Source: Hydractinia symbiolongicarpus (lineage: Eukaryota; Cnidaria; Hydrozoa; Anthoathecata; Hydractiniidae). Taken from it: 64,000 bases of DNA. Position 1 is the first letter of the stretch; every line of letters begins with the position of its first letter. Location: contig NC_079884.1 of assembly GCF_029227915.1 (NCBI RefSeq), positions 11,594,001 through 11,658,000 of the forward strand, in the 5' to 3' direction. The position numbers and the translations under genes are program-made. This document shows positions 34,677 through 45,923 of the stretch, piece by piece. The notes under the pieces were generated by a model that was given only the letters and a program-made list of their open reading frames with translations, did not search any database and was not told where the DNA came from.

Positions 34677-35565
34677 TCATCATCATAATCATTATCGGCT
34701 TATTGTCCGTTTTCATGCCAGTATGGGTTGGACGGGGTATATTAAAGACCCTCTTCCAATCTGATCTAGACTGTGTTAGATCTAAACTCAACTTCCTCTG
34801 TATCGAGTCTGTCCTTATAACCTCCTGCCAAGTCTTTTTCGGTTTCCCACTGGGCTTTGCCCCAGGAACTATCAAGTCTCTACACTTTCTTACCCAATTA
34901 TCCCCCTCCATTCTTTCCAAGTGCCCCAGCCAATTCAATCTTCTTATCTGGATAACATCTTTAATTCTACGGATACTTAGCCTGCTTCTTAGCTCATCTG
35001 AACTCTTTCTGTCTCTCAGACTAGCGTTACACATCCACCTAACCATTCTCAATTCATTCCTTTCTAAACGGTCAAGATCTTCCTGCTTCACTGCCCATGT
35101 CTCACTACCGTACAACATAACACTTCTTACACATGCCTCATACAACCTACCTATTAACTCAATTGAGAAGACTCTGCTAGTCAACAAAGGAAGTAACTCT
35201 CTGAACGTTTTCCAAGCAGAACCTATCCTGCAAGTAACACTTCTTCCCCCTTCACTGCCCAACATATCACCTATGTAACAGAAGTTCTCAACTATCTCTA
35301 ACGAGCCACTGTTGTACATCATTGAAGCTGGAAATACTTCATTCTCTGTAATCTCACCTTTGCAACGCTTGTATACAAACTGAATGTCAGCTCTTAACCT
35401 TCCCCCAATACTACTGCACTTATGTACCCAATGCTTGCAAGTCAGACAAAAAATTGAATTAGTACCAACCTCTTTCCTGCAAACTCCACTAGGCCACTTT
35501 CCAACTACAAGGTGACACTTGGCTGCAATGCTACTAATCATGACTTCAGACTTTTGCTGTGTTCA
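34677..35565 (-). mobile_element. 5'-truncated LINE copy 2, with 304-aa open frame
   Basis: Minus-strand reading runs from the PHD-like finger (GVCRKEVGTNSIFCLTC; the first Cys is changed to Ser and one later Cys to Tyr) through RLYEACVRSVMLYGSETWAV and LNWLGHLERMEGDNWVRKCR to an (ATG)n tail. The catalytic reverse-transcriptase core is absent. It has about 90 percent identity by eye to the copy at 41-42.5 kb. It is inserted beside the YqaJ relic and inactive. Confidence 0.9.
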
Positions 35566-36099
35566 CCCTAGTCTAAATATTAATACCACGGAATCGCATT
35601 TTGGATTTAGTCACTATTGTTAATTCTAAACCGATGAACGTATTCTTAACCTTTTTATTTCTTTCGCCTACTTCTATTTCTTTGTTTGCTTTTAAAATTG
35701 TAGGATCCAACTTTATGGTCAAATCTTAGATTTCTCAAACTTGATAAAGATTTTAGTCATGTCACAGGTATAATAAAACATTTCCAAAATATCGCTACAC
35801 CACAAGCAATGATACTTAATAAATGGATATGCTAAAACGTGTTCGTTTCTTAAGAATTTAACTGTAGTGCTGTATTGTTAAAGTATTAATTTTCACAAAT
35901 CACGTTTTGGACATTTGTACTACATGAAACATTTTGCAAGTTCAAGATAATACCACGGGATAATACCTATTTATTTCAAATAACGGAACAACACTGTAGA
36001 AGTTCTGTACAAAACAGGCTACTGGCGACCTTAGGTATAGGGAACAAAATTACACATGAACAAGAATCTGAAATCTTTTAGCCTGCAAGGGCTTTTCAT
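35566..36099. other. Intergenic, no gene seen
   Basis: AT-rich 3' flank of sulfotransferase copy 4 with no recognised feature. Confidence 0.4.
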
Positions 36100-36981
36100 T
36101 TAAATTTTTAAAAGCTCAGGAACAATTTGCTGGCACCTGTTATTTAAAAACTTGACTTTTTCTTCATCCAAGTAATTCCAATATTCACCAATGACTCCTT
36201 TACGAACAAAATCTTTTATTGATGGACTAGTCAAATCTTTTTTCATGCGCTTAAAATCAGCTGCTTCTTTTAATGTGGACATCAATTCAGATGTCATTTT
36301 TACACCAACAAATTCTGCAAGCTTTGTAACTGTCTCCTCGAAATTTCTAATTAAATCCTCGTAATGTAGCAAAAGAGTATTTTCATCAGAAGCATTCAGC
36401 CAACCTCTATACCATTGATACCAATCCCCCCAAAGAGTAGAATCCGATACAAACATTTTGTAAAACGTCTCAAACTCGAGCGTGTTGTATATCTCTTTTG
36501 GGTTTCTGTTATCATTCTTATAAAAGTAATACATAGATATCAATGTATCTTTCACATCTCGTGCAACAATAATCTTTTTTGCCTTTGTCGACTTAGGTGC
36601 CACCCAAAATGGTAAATGCGTTTTTAATAGGCGGCGAGGAGCATCTTCCAATGCTTTTGCAGCGTGGTAGCCAAAGTATCCTGTTTCATCTTTTTTCAGT
36701 TCTATAAAAGGAGACATTTCCTCCATTTCTTTAATATTAATTTTAAGCACTGAATCAGCTCCATACATCATTACCAACAACAATCTCCTTGTTATTGTTG
36801 TTCCTGATCTTGGATATGTTGCCAGTAAGATGTCTGTTTCTTTCAATTCCATATTATGTATTAGCTCCAAATAGGTGGGAGGAAAATAATTACCAACTGT
36901 TATAGAGTTTACTCCATCTGTTGCAATTTTTTGGTCCCTCACCTTTGGGAAATCGTCAGTACAAGGCTCTATTGAAATCAT
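36100..36981 (-). CDS. Cytosolic-type sulfotransferase, single exon, 293 aa (SULT copy 4)
   Basis: Intact PAPS-dependent sulfotransferase, closest to copy 1 (shared GNYFPxTxLELIHNMELK and TYPRSGTTITRRLLLVMMYG). Motifs: KTHLPFWVAPK, IIVARDVKDTLISMYYFY and RKGVIGEYWNYLDEEK. Here the Asp of the RKGxxGD signature is Glu, and the following residue is Tyr. The start is the ATG at 36981; five upstream in-frame codons begin with TTG and are not used. Unlike copies 1-3, no AG lies within a few nt of the ATG; the nearest acceptor-like AG is about 29 nt away. Most of the gene and its upstream 1.1 kb belong to the duplicated block, but this copy retains its 3' end, so it is the parent of the broken copy at 30.4 kb. 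Confidence 0.88.
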   Translation of the reverse strand: MISIEPCTDDFPKVRDQKIATDGVNSITVGNYFPPTYLELIHNMELKETDILLATYPRSGTTITRRLLLVMMYGADSVLKINIKEMEEMSPFIELKKDETGYFGYHAAKALEDAPRRLLKTHLPFWVAPKSTKAKKIIVARDVKDTLISMYYFYKNDNRNPKEIYNTLEFETFYKMFVSDSTLWGDWYQWYRGWLNASDENTLLLHYEDLIRNFEETVTKLAEFVGVKMTSELMSTLKEAADFKRMKKDLTSPSIKDFVRKGVIGEYWNYLDEEKVKFLNNRCQQIVPELLKI

Positions 36982-38126
36982 AGTAACAGAAATCAAAACA
37001 ACAGGTGCTATATTTCATAAAGATTAGGTGCTTGCAAAAATGAAATAATGAGAGGTAGTAGTCGAACTTGTCAAAGTTCACCTTTCATTGTTCACAACGA
37101 ACTAAGACATTGGACCTAAGATTACTTTATTAGATCCAATATCTTAAGCTTAGTTTAGTTTAGTAAAGTTTTTAAATTTACGGCTTTATTTGATGACATT
37201 ATTGTCAACAAAAATCTAATTTGTCGGCAAATAATTGCGACCTCAAAACATTCTCTTAGCAAATGTCACAGACAGACACGGAAGTACCCAATTGTTATAA
37301 CAGACTAGTTGTTGGACCTCGAGGGGAGATCCCCTCAAGCAGAAGAAAACTCTCTTTAATTCATAAAACAATATTTACAGAAATAGAATTTTTGATGACG
37401 GAATTAATCCCATCCTTATGCAAGGGAAATCTTTAGAATTTGTCAACCAGTTGTCATAATTTCATACACTTAAATCGCAGATCAAAATAATATATATCGT
37501 ATACGTATAATCTTGTTGACCAGTTATCCGATGTCAGCAATGATTCACAAATAAAACATTTTCTTTCGGAAATTTCTTTACGCTTTACCTCCATTGTTTA
37601 GAGCCTGGAATACTGATTTAAATAACGCATGAAATCATGTGCTTTTGACAGAGAAACTGGGCTTTAAATGTTTTTAATGACGTCATCAGCCTGTCCATTC
37701 TGAAACAGTTTAGTCCGTTTTCTTCCTAGTTACACGCGCGGTAAAAAATAATTGACGTCAAAAACCCGTTTCAAAGTTTTTTATCTTAAGTTATAAGTGC
37801 ACTGCAATGACTTCATTTCATAAATTTAAAATAAGATCTTAATGTTTAATAATTAGTGTTTAATTACTAGCCGAAGTCCCGTGGAAGAATCCACTGAATC
37901 TCTCATCGAGTCCATATGATGGGTGCCAAATAAAAACATAGAACACAGTAATAACAACTTGCATTATTCTATATCTATAACCGCTGAAGCATAAGCATGT
38001 GCAGCAAAAAAATAAAAAAATAAATAATAATAAAAAAGAAAAAACGCCCTGGGATTAAGGTTGTTCACAATCTGCATTATACAGAACGTTTAAAAATATA
38101 AGCAGGTCAACAACAAAATAAAAATA
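36216..38126. repeat. Segmental duplication, copy B (partner 30422-32272)
   Basis: Partner of copy A. It ends in AGCAGGTCAACAACAAAATA followed by unrelated sequence. Because the SULT gene is complete only here, B is more likely the donor. Confidence 0.9.
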
Positions 38127-38783
38127 TAACAAGATAGCTGTACAGCTATGAAGCTGTGGAACCAATGTTAAAACGGAGCTGGTTTTTTTTGTTACTCTAG
38201 GATACACAAAGCCTATTTCTAATCATCGACGTATCGCAAGCCAATAACTAGACTAATTACTAAATATCGTTTTTTAAACCTTCTCACAAACGCAAGACTG
38301 AAGTATAATGAAATAAAGTTACATCATTTTTTGAGTAAATAAGATTTCTAATAAAAGTTGTACCAGTAAGGGCATGTTTTAATAAAACAAAATCCCTGCA
38401 TAGGAGCTAGTTAATGTCAATAAAGTATATGCAGCACCAAGAAAACATTAAGCATGGAAGATGAGAAATTTATTAAAGCAACAAAAGGTTAGCATTGCAA
38501 TTTAGGTTGACCACATAGTCCAGTTAAACCATTTCGCACAACCAGTGTGGAGTGCTTCCAGTAAAACATTTACGGAGGTCTGCTATAGCAAAAACTGTCA
38601 GACGACATATTTTATTGAATTTCCGCGCCGAAGGCGTAGGAAATTCTTTAAAACCGTCGTTTTTTTTCTTTCGGAGCATTTTTTGAGAAAAAATCAACCC
38701 GGGGATTTCACGTTCCTCCGTAGCAGATGTAAACTTCGTACCCAAGCTCCTTAACTACTGGGAAGTCTCGTATTGACGTTTCA
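38127..38783. other. Intergenic, no supported gene
   Basis: A minus-strand open frame at 38524-38745 (Lys-rich, no similarity recognised) abuts the satellite array and may be the unique flank of a repeat unit. Not called as a gene. Confidence 0.35.
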
Positions 38784-39540
38784 GGCCAAAATTGGTATTT
38801 GTTTTCGACAAAATTTAGCACAGTTAACAAAAAAAGTATGCTGAACATAATGGTGACATAATTTTGATTTTTGTCAACTAAATGTCATTTTAGGACAAAA
38901 TTGGTCCAACAATTAGAACTACTTTATTTTCAACAAAATTTGGCACGGTTAACAAATAAAGTATGCTGAAGATGATGGTGACATCAAAATTTTGATTTCT
39001 TCTTACCTAAATGTCATTTCAGGCCAAAATTGGTCCAAAAATTAAAACTACTTTATTTTTGACAAATTTTGGCGCAATTAACAAAAAACGTATGGTGAAC
39101 ATGATGGTGACATCAAAATTTTGGTTTTTTCCACCTTAAATGTCATTTTAGGCCAAAATTGGTCCAAAAATTAAAACTACTTCATTTTCAACAAAAATTG
39201 GCAAAGTCAACAAAAAAAGTATGCTGAACATAATTGTGACATCAAAATTTTGATTTTTGTCACCAAATGCCATTTTAGGCCAAAATTGGTCCAAAAATTA
39301 AAACCACTTCATTTTCGGCTAAATCTGGCACAGTTAACAAATAAAGTATGCTGAAAATGATGATGGTACAAAAGTTTGATTTTTTTGTCACCTAAATGTC
39401 ATTTCAGGCCAAAATTTATCCAAAAATTAAAACTGCTTTATTTTCTACAAAAATTGACACAGTTAATAAAAAAAGTATGCTGAAAATGATGGTCACATCA
39501 AAATTTTGATTTTTTATCAACTAATGCCGTTTAAGACCAT
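38784..39540. repeat. Tandem satellite, unit about 127 bp, six copies
   Basis: The phase marker GTATG(C/G)TGAA occurs at 38836, 38961, 39090, 39219, 39346 and 39475 (spacings 125, 129, 129, 127, 129). Each unit contains GGCCAAAATTGGTCCAAAAA, AAACTACTTTATTTTC and GACATCAAAATTTTGATTTT. Copies are diverged, so the array is not young. Confidence 0.93.
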
Positions 39541-40537
39541 GAACGTTTCAATCGCAAGACTTTCAACCATGAATGATAGGCTGTATTTTTTGTTAGCAAT
39601 TTCTTTTAAAATGTGAGTTTATTATGACATGTTTCGTTTTGTTTGCGTTTGTTGTAAGATAAAATGTCACTGGTGTGCTTTATCTTCAGAGGTTCATGCA
39701 CCAAAGCCCTTCGAATGTTTGGCACAATAACACAACAAATTAGCAGGTTCTCATCAAATATTTTGGTAGAGCGCGGAAAATCTTAGAGCCCCCAGGGCTT
39801 CTTGTTTCACTTAATCTGTTTCCCTATAAAGGTTGCAAAACTATTGTTAAACAATGACCGGTCAAGCAGTCAATACAATAAACCACATTGACCATCAGGG
39901 TACAGGTATATGTGTTACACATCCAATGAGAAGCCCTTTTAGAAATGCTGTTTCAAAAAAAAACACCCATGTAACTTCAGATCAAATAAAATAATAAACA
40001 GGCTACAGTCTCTCGTATACCATGCCAATTAATTACCTCTCACAAACAAGATTGAATATATATACTGTACACGCTGTTTTTTGATAAGAAACAAGTTTTG
40101 GCTACTGAGGCTCAAGTTCCTTATTTTTTTCTGATTTTGAGGCTAAAAGTTTCTTAACAGTTCTTAATTTTGACGACATGGAAGTAGTTGAGCTTACCAA
40201 CGATGGAAACATTTTTGACCTATTTCTTTACAGTTCAAATGATTTTGTTTGTACATAAGTGATATATACTAGTGCTGTGTTAGTAGTATGAGTATTGCTT
40301 TCTGATAATTCATATTGTTTTTGGAAATGAAGGGTTGTTTCTTTCTTAAAATATAGTTCTAGTTTTGTCTGCTATTTGACCAATTAAAAAAGTGCTAAGA
40401 GCTCACTGTAATATTTTCTATAATAGTTTATGGTCTGGAGGAGCTTGAGGTACTGAGCCAAGCTAAGAGATGCGCATATTTTACATGGCTAGCCTCACAA
40501 ATATCGAGGGATATACCCTGTCTATTATTTCCAGGAG
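39541..40537. other. Intergenic, no gene seen
   Basis: AT-rich, with no coding similarity or splice-supported exon recognised. Confidence 0.4.
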
Positions 40538-40806
40538 GGGCCATGGCGTAGATGGAGAGTCCTAGAGTATTTAATGCTCATTTTGAGCTACGCAGACCCA
40601 ATTAAAGCCCGCGCTCTACTAGACAACTCCCGGCAACATCCAACGGCCCACACAGTGTGCCATCTTCCCAATTTCCCTCACATGGCTTGGGTTAACCCGG
40701 GGCTATGGTAACATTCACTCGCCCATGTTGAATCGCCGTCAAGAGGAATCGAACCCCGGTCTCCCGCAGAGAGTACGAGAGCTATAACCACTAATCTACG
40801 GGGCCA
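40538..40806 (-). mobile_element. tRNA-derived SINE, family B
   Basis: On the minus strand it starts GGCCCCGTAGATTAGTGGTT (A-box) and has GGGTTCGATTCC (B-box) about 45 nt on. A GC-rich body of roughly 190 bp without tRNA character follows. GC content contrasts strongly with the surroundings. The head is different from family A, so it is a second SINE family. Confidence 0.8.
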
Positions 40807-40956
40807 CTAAGTTTCTTAATATTTTCAAATTTTGAGCCTCGGGTTTCTTATAAAAAAAATGTGTATAAAAAAAAACAGGCTCTATTCGAGCTTACATTGA
40901 AACTACTTTATTCATAGCATAACTAATAAAAAATGAGCTTTTGGTGTTTGTTTTCA

Positions 40957-42510
40957 TCATCATCATCATCATTCTCGGCTTAACGTCCGTTTTCCATGCT
41001 AGCATGGGTTGGACGGGGTATATTAATGACCCTCTTCCAATCTGATCTAGACTGTGTTAGATCTAAACTCAACTTCCTCTCTATCAAGTCTGTCCTTATA
41101 ACCTCCTGCCAAGTCTTTCTCGGTCTGCCTCTGGGCTTTGCCCCAGGAACTATCAAGTCTCTACACTTTCTTACCCAATTATCCTCCTCCATTCTTTCCA
41201 AGTGCCCCAGCCAATTCAATCTTCTTATCTGGATAACATCTTTAATTCTACAGAGACTTAGCCTGCTTCTTAGCTCATCTGAACTCTTTCTGTCTCTCAG
41301 ACTGGCATTACACATCCACCTAACCATTCTCATATCATTCCTTTCTAAACGGTCAAGATCTTCCTGCTTCACTGCCCATGTCTCACTACCGTACAACATA
41401 ACACTTCTTACACAGGCCTCATACAACCTACCTTCTACCTCAATTGACAGGACTCTGCTAGTCAATAAAGGAAGTAACTCTCTAAACTTTTTCCAAGCAG
41501 AACCTATCCTGCAAGTAACACTTCTTCCAACACCCCCTTCACTGCCCAACATATCACCTAAGTAACAGAAGTTCTTAACTATCTCTAACGAGCCACTGTT
41601 GTACATCATTAAAGCTGGAAATACTTCATTCTCTATAATCTCACCTTTGCAACGCTTGCATACAAACTGTATGCCAGCTCTTAACCTTCCACTAATACTA
41701 CTGCACTTCTTATGTACCCAATGCTTGCAAGTCTGACAAAAAATTGAGTTACTACCAACCCCTTTCCTGCAAACTCCACAAGGCCACTTTCCAACTACAA
41801 GGTCACACTTGGCTGCAATGCTACTTATCATGACTTTAGACTTTGCTGTGTTTACCTTCAGCCCTTTCTCTTCTAGTCCTTTCTTCCACTTCTCAAACTT
41901 TTCAACTAATTCTTCCATCGACTCTGCTATGAGAACCAAATCATCTGCATACAATAACTCCCATGGGCAACCTGTTCTGAACTCCATCGACAGCGCTTCT
42001 AAGACTAGAATAAACAAGAAAGGACTAAGTACAGAACCCTGATGTACACCAACATTTATACTAAATTCATCACTAAGTGAATCGTTAATCCTGACACGAA
42101 TTTTAGCATTGCTGTACATAGACTGAACCATCGTAACTAGCCACTCATCCACACCTAATTTTCTCATAGCCCACCAAATAACTTTACGTGGCACTCTATC
42201 AAAAGCTTTCTCTAAATCTACAAAGGCAAAATAGAGATTCTTTCTCTTTCCTAAATACTTTTCCTGAAGCTGTCTGAGTAAAAATATTGCATCTGTAGTG
42301 CCACGCCCTGGAACAAAACCAAATTGCATCTTATCTATATCAATTCTTTCTCTAAGTAACTTATCAATCACTCTTTCAATAACTTTCATTACTTGATCAA
42401 CCAACTTCAAACCTCTATAGTTACCCCTTTCTAATGCATCACCCTTGCCCTTGAAACAATTCACTATTACACTCGACTGCCACTCACTCGTTTTACAGAA
42501 GAAAAATTAA
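40957..42510 (-). mobile_element. LINE (RTE/RTEX-like), 5'-truncated, with open reverse-transcriptase frame
   Basis: The minus strand is open from about 42507 to 40980 (about 509 codons). It carries WQSSVIVNCFKGKGD, GFVPGRGTTDAIFLLRQLQ, FVDLEKAFDRVPRKV (catalytic Asp), HQGSVLSPFLF and LLYADDLVLIAES (catalytic DD). Next comes a C4HC3 PHD-like finger (CGVC, FCQTC, HWVHKKC, FVCKRC) and a conserved C-terminal region. The 3' end is (ATG)n on the minus strand. The endonuclease and ORF1 are missing, so this copy cannot move by itself, but its frame is unbroken and thus young. The RTE-like assignment is by the microsatellite tail and general motif style; a jockey/CR1 relation is possible. Confidence 0.9.
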
Positions 42511-43653
42511 ACAGGCTGGCAAAATTGTAGAACCCCTCCTGTTTAGTCACTGAGCAGCAAGCTCAATAATATACGTATTTTATTCAAACTGGTATAGCCA
42601 AAATAGAACGCCCTTTCAGACATGGTCTTCAGAAAATTTCTACAAATCTGAGCAATTTCAGAGTAGTTTCATATATTCCCAAGATCTTTTGTGCAAATCG
42701 ACAGGCAAAATAAACATGCAATAATCCATAGACCAACCAGCCTATTAAAAACTTTAATTTTGAGTGGAGGCATTTTTTGATCTTGAAATTAAAATCTAGT
42801 TTTTGTATGCAGATTAATTTACAACATACATAAGTGAAAAAATGCTACTAGCCTAACAATTTTTGTTATCATAACTAAACAGTCAGGAAGAATTGATAAT
42901 TAGCCTTTAAAGGACAGTTCGCCAATACAGGAAATTATACGGTACACAGTAAAATTAGCTGCTTATGTGGCTAATTATACGGTAGAGATCTTAATTCTTT
43001 AATTTCTACACTTTTCTTCGATATCGATCTTCTAATAGTCATCTACCTAGTTTCATAACATGTTATGCTCCAATAAAAAGGAAAATAAGAACAAGAAACG
43101 GCTGCGCATGAAAGATATATCTTTTTAAAATAATACTGGCTAATTAACCTTATAAATACGAACTTTCCTGGTACTGCATGGCCTCAGTTTCATATTTATA
43201 GTGTATATATAATTAGCTGATTCAATTTATGAATGCTCTTGAAACGAAAACGCTGAGTTTATGGAAAACATTGAAAAGACATAGTCAGGTGTGAAAAATC
43301 TGGGGAAGGCATACCCTACAATATCGACATATTGAAGAAAATTGTGGAAATTTAGGCAAAAAAGATCCACACCGTATTATAGCCGTATAAGCATCGACTA
43401 ACTATCCTGTTACAAGCTAATTATCAGTTCTCCCGACTGTTAATTTTCTTCTTCTATATAGTCATTTTATTATCCCGTCAAAACGTAAACATTGAAACTC
43501 TATTGAAACTTTATACCACTGGGATAAAATATTTTATTATGTTGCTGTGAAGCTAACACTATAAACTATGATGCATGGAAAGATACTTTGTTAAGCAGAG
43601 TATTTCAGCTAAAATTTGCAGGGTATTACTACAAGATTTATAGCTGACCTGAG
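42511..43653. other. Intergenic, no gene seen
   Basis: AT-rich, no coding similarity recognised. It may contain the unmapped 5' part of the DIRS-like element that follows. Confidence 0.35.
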
Positions 43654-43708
43654 CTGAAGCTAGCCACAAAAGTAAGGAGGCATTCCTTACTTTTGTGGCT
43701 AGCTTCAG
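43654..43708. repeat. Perfect hairpin: 25-bp arms, 5-nt loop
   Basis: 43654-43678 (CTGAAGCTAGCCACAAAAGT, AAGGA) is the exact reverse complement of 43684-43708. The loop GGCAT is 43679-43683. A short open frame starting at 43741 encodes one hydrophobic segment but has no other support. Confidence 0.95.
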
Positions 43709-44029
43709 GTTGGTAAAAGATAACACAAGAAGTAATAACGATGGATAGCACAAAATGCACTTATACCAAACTAAATGAAAAACTTTGGGAAAAGCACAAA
43801 ATAGCTATAGCTAGCTGTCTGTATTGCTATCTACTGACACTGACCACGTTAGCTGGCCTGCTATATATATACGCAAGTTATAGCCAAGATAATAATATGA
43901 TTTTACTAAGATTTCCATGGATGTGATGGTATATAATATTATCTTGAGACTTGCTCTAAAGATAATTATTTTCTTGACGGTTAGACAATGAGTGTCTTCG
44001 TTGTCCGTAACATTAGGTTGCATGCGCAG

Positions 44030-44078
44030 TTTTGTTTGTTTTGATTTTGCATCGAACTGCGCATGCTCAAATAGAATT
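44030..44078. repeat. Short inverted repeat upstream of the DIRS-like gag
   Basis: GCATGCGCAGTT and AACTGCGCATGC flank about 25 bp just before the gag start. It is possibly part of the element's terminal or control region. Confidence 0.6.
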
Positions 44079-44134
44079 CGCCGTCGAATTCGCCGCTCAA
44101 TTCGCTTCGTGAAAATCCCCCTTAAAAATTCAGC

Positions 44135-44302
44135 ATGGCTTCATCTGACGATCAACTCACGCAGAAGATTGTGGAGACTATCCGATCGTGTTTAAATCGT
44201 GAAGCACTAGTGAAGGAGACAGCGATCCAGGTCAAAAATATGTTGAACAAGGATCTAAAACGACAAATGGAAACAGTTACATCTAAAGCAGTTGGAGAAT
44301 CG
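44135..44302 (+). pseudogene. DIRS-like retrotransposon gag, 5' piece
   Basis: Begins MASSDDQLTQKIVETIRSC and stays open to the border of the inserted 8.9-kb element at 44303. The continuation of the same reading frame is found at 53206, immediately beyond the insertion, where a GAATCG-containing stretch is repeated. It is a helical, charged N-terminal gag segment. The element is disrupted and inactive. Confidence 0.7.
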
Positions 44303-44376
44303 CAACCTCGTCCCCAGGGCATCTTGTATCTTTTCTGACCCCGGGACGGCGATACGAACATGGCCCTGGAGGAGGC

Positions 44377-45577
44377 CTCGTCACGTGACACTCCAATACA
44401 CAGTTTTTCTGTGTGTAATATTTAATGAGATTTGTCTCAATGTACCAAAGCTTTATATTTAACCTTGCAGAGCTAAGCGAGATCGGCGTTTTACGTCACA
44501 GATACGTGCAGCGAGTTTGTTTTGATTTCTCTCATCGCAACACACAAACTTCTCGCATATTGCCCTTGATTGTTTTGTGTAAATGTATAAATATACAATA
44601 ATGTTATTTAGGCTGCTGTTTACTTGAAGAAATTCAAGCAATTTAGTTATGTGTATTTCACTGAATTGTTTGACTAGCAAGCACTGGGTTGCAAAACTTG
44701 TAGCTAGGGGAAACTTGGAAATTAGTAAATGATTTGCCAATCTGAACATAGCACTTCGTTGGTTCTCTAAGGTGCAAATATGGCTACATATTTTTTCAAA
44801 TGTTCGTATCATTCTAGGTGCCTGACTAAAAGTAGCGCTAGGCAGAAATTTAACCTCATATTAACATTTAAATTTTTTATTCATTTTGGCTGAACTTTAG
44901 AATTCTCATTTACCGTAGTTCATATCTGTGTCTGCATTACTGCTTTTATATGATGACAAAGATTTTGCTGTATTTAAACAATATTTAACTGAAACTGAAT
45001 TCATATATGGTGGACTCACTGCTTGCAGTTATATTGGGTGAGAAAGGCTTCAGAAAAGTATTTATATACTTCAGAAGTATTTTTTTCGTTTACATTTGTG
45101 GCCTTAATATTTCCAAAAAGCCAACCATTATATACTGATAAATTCTGCTTTTTCTTTTCTTAATGACATGTTTTTAAAACGCCTTGCAGCTTTTTCATTT
45201 TTTACTCAACAAGCTAACATTTAATTTGCACACACAGATATACAAAAACAAGGTTTTTTCTGTTTAAAACATAAATAATCCAAAAATTTTATCAAAAGCA
45301 TTATGCTAGTTTGAAAATTAAAATCGAAAAGTCTACGTGTGATCTGTTTTCTCGATTTAATGTATCACTGGCTTAATAGTTCATAAAGAATTGGTATACG
45401 ACTTTACCAACAGCAAAGTATTGCTACCTTGAGAAAAAAATGTTTCGGGAATAATTTTTTGAGGAAATTATTTTAGGGATTTTGGACCAAAATTAGTTTC
45501 ATAAATTTGCACTTTTTAGAGCTCATCAAAATTCTGCTGCTGTTCAAAAATCGATTTTTTATTGATATATACATCTA
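44377..45577. other. Left interior of the 8.9-kb element, no gene seen
   Basis: AT-rich. A minus-strand frame at 44459-44812 has no similarity. No transposase motifs. Confidence 0.4.
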
Positions 45578-45621
45578 TCCCAGTGGGCACTTCAACGTTG
45601 AATCAACGTTGAAAAGACGTT

Positions 45622-45923
45622 GCTTGCGACGTTGAAAAGACGTTGATTTTACGTTGCAAATGAAAGTTTTTTTGACGTCTTTTTCCGACGTCTATTCAAC
45701 GTCGGACATCAACGTCTTTTCAACGTTGAAACAACGTCTCGCAACGTCTTTCCAACGTTAAAACAACGTCTCGCAACGTCTTTTCAACGTTGAAACAACG
45801 TTGCAGGACGTTGTTTCAACGTTGAAAAGACGTTGATGTCCGACGTTGAATAGACGTCGGAAAAAGACGTCAAAAAAACTTTCATTTGCAACGTAAAATC
45901 AACGTCTTTTCAACGTCGCAAGC
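45622..45923. repeat. Perfect 117-bp inverted repeat within the left subterminal array
   Basis: 45622-45738 and 45807-45923 are exact reverse complements, separated by 68 bp. Each arm is itself composed of ACGTTGA/GACGTC motifs plus a unique GCAAATGAAAGTTTTTTTGA block. The perfection implies recent origin or gene conversion. Confidence 0.95.

Noticed and set aside
34631-35278. A long plus-strand frame (215 codons) and its counterparts at 40996-41565 and 18700-18951
   Set aside because: They are antisense to the LINE polyprotein and exist only because that coding sequence lacks stops on the other strand.
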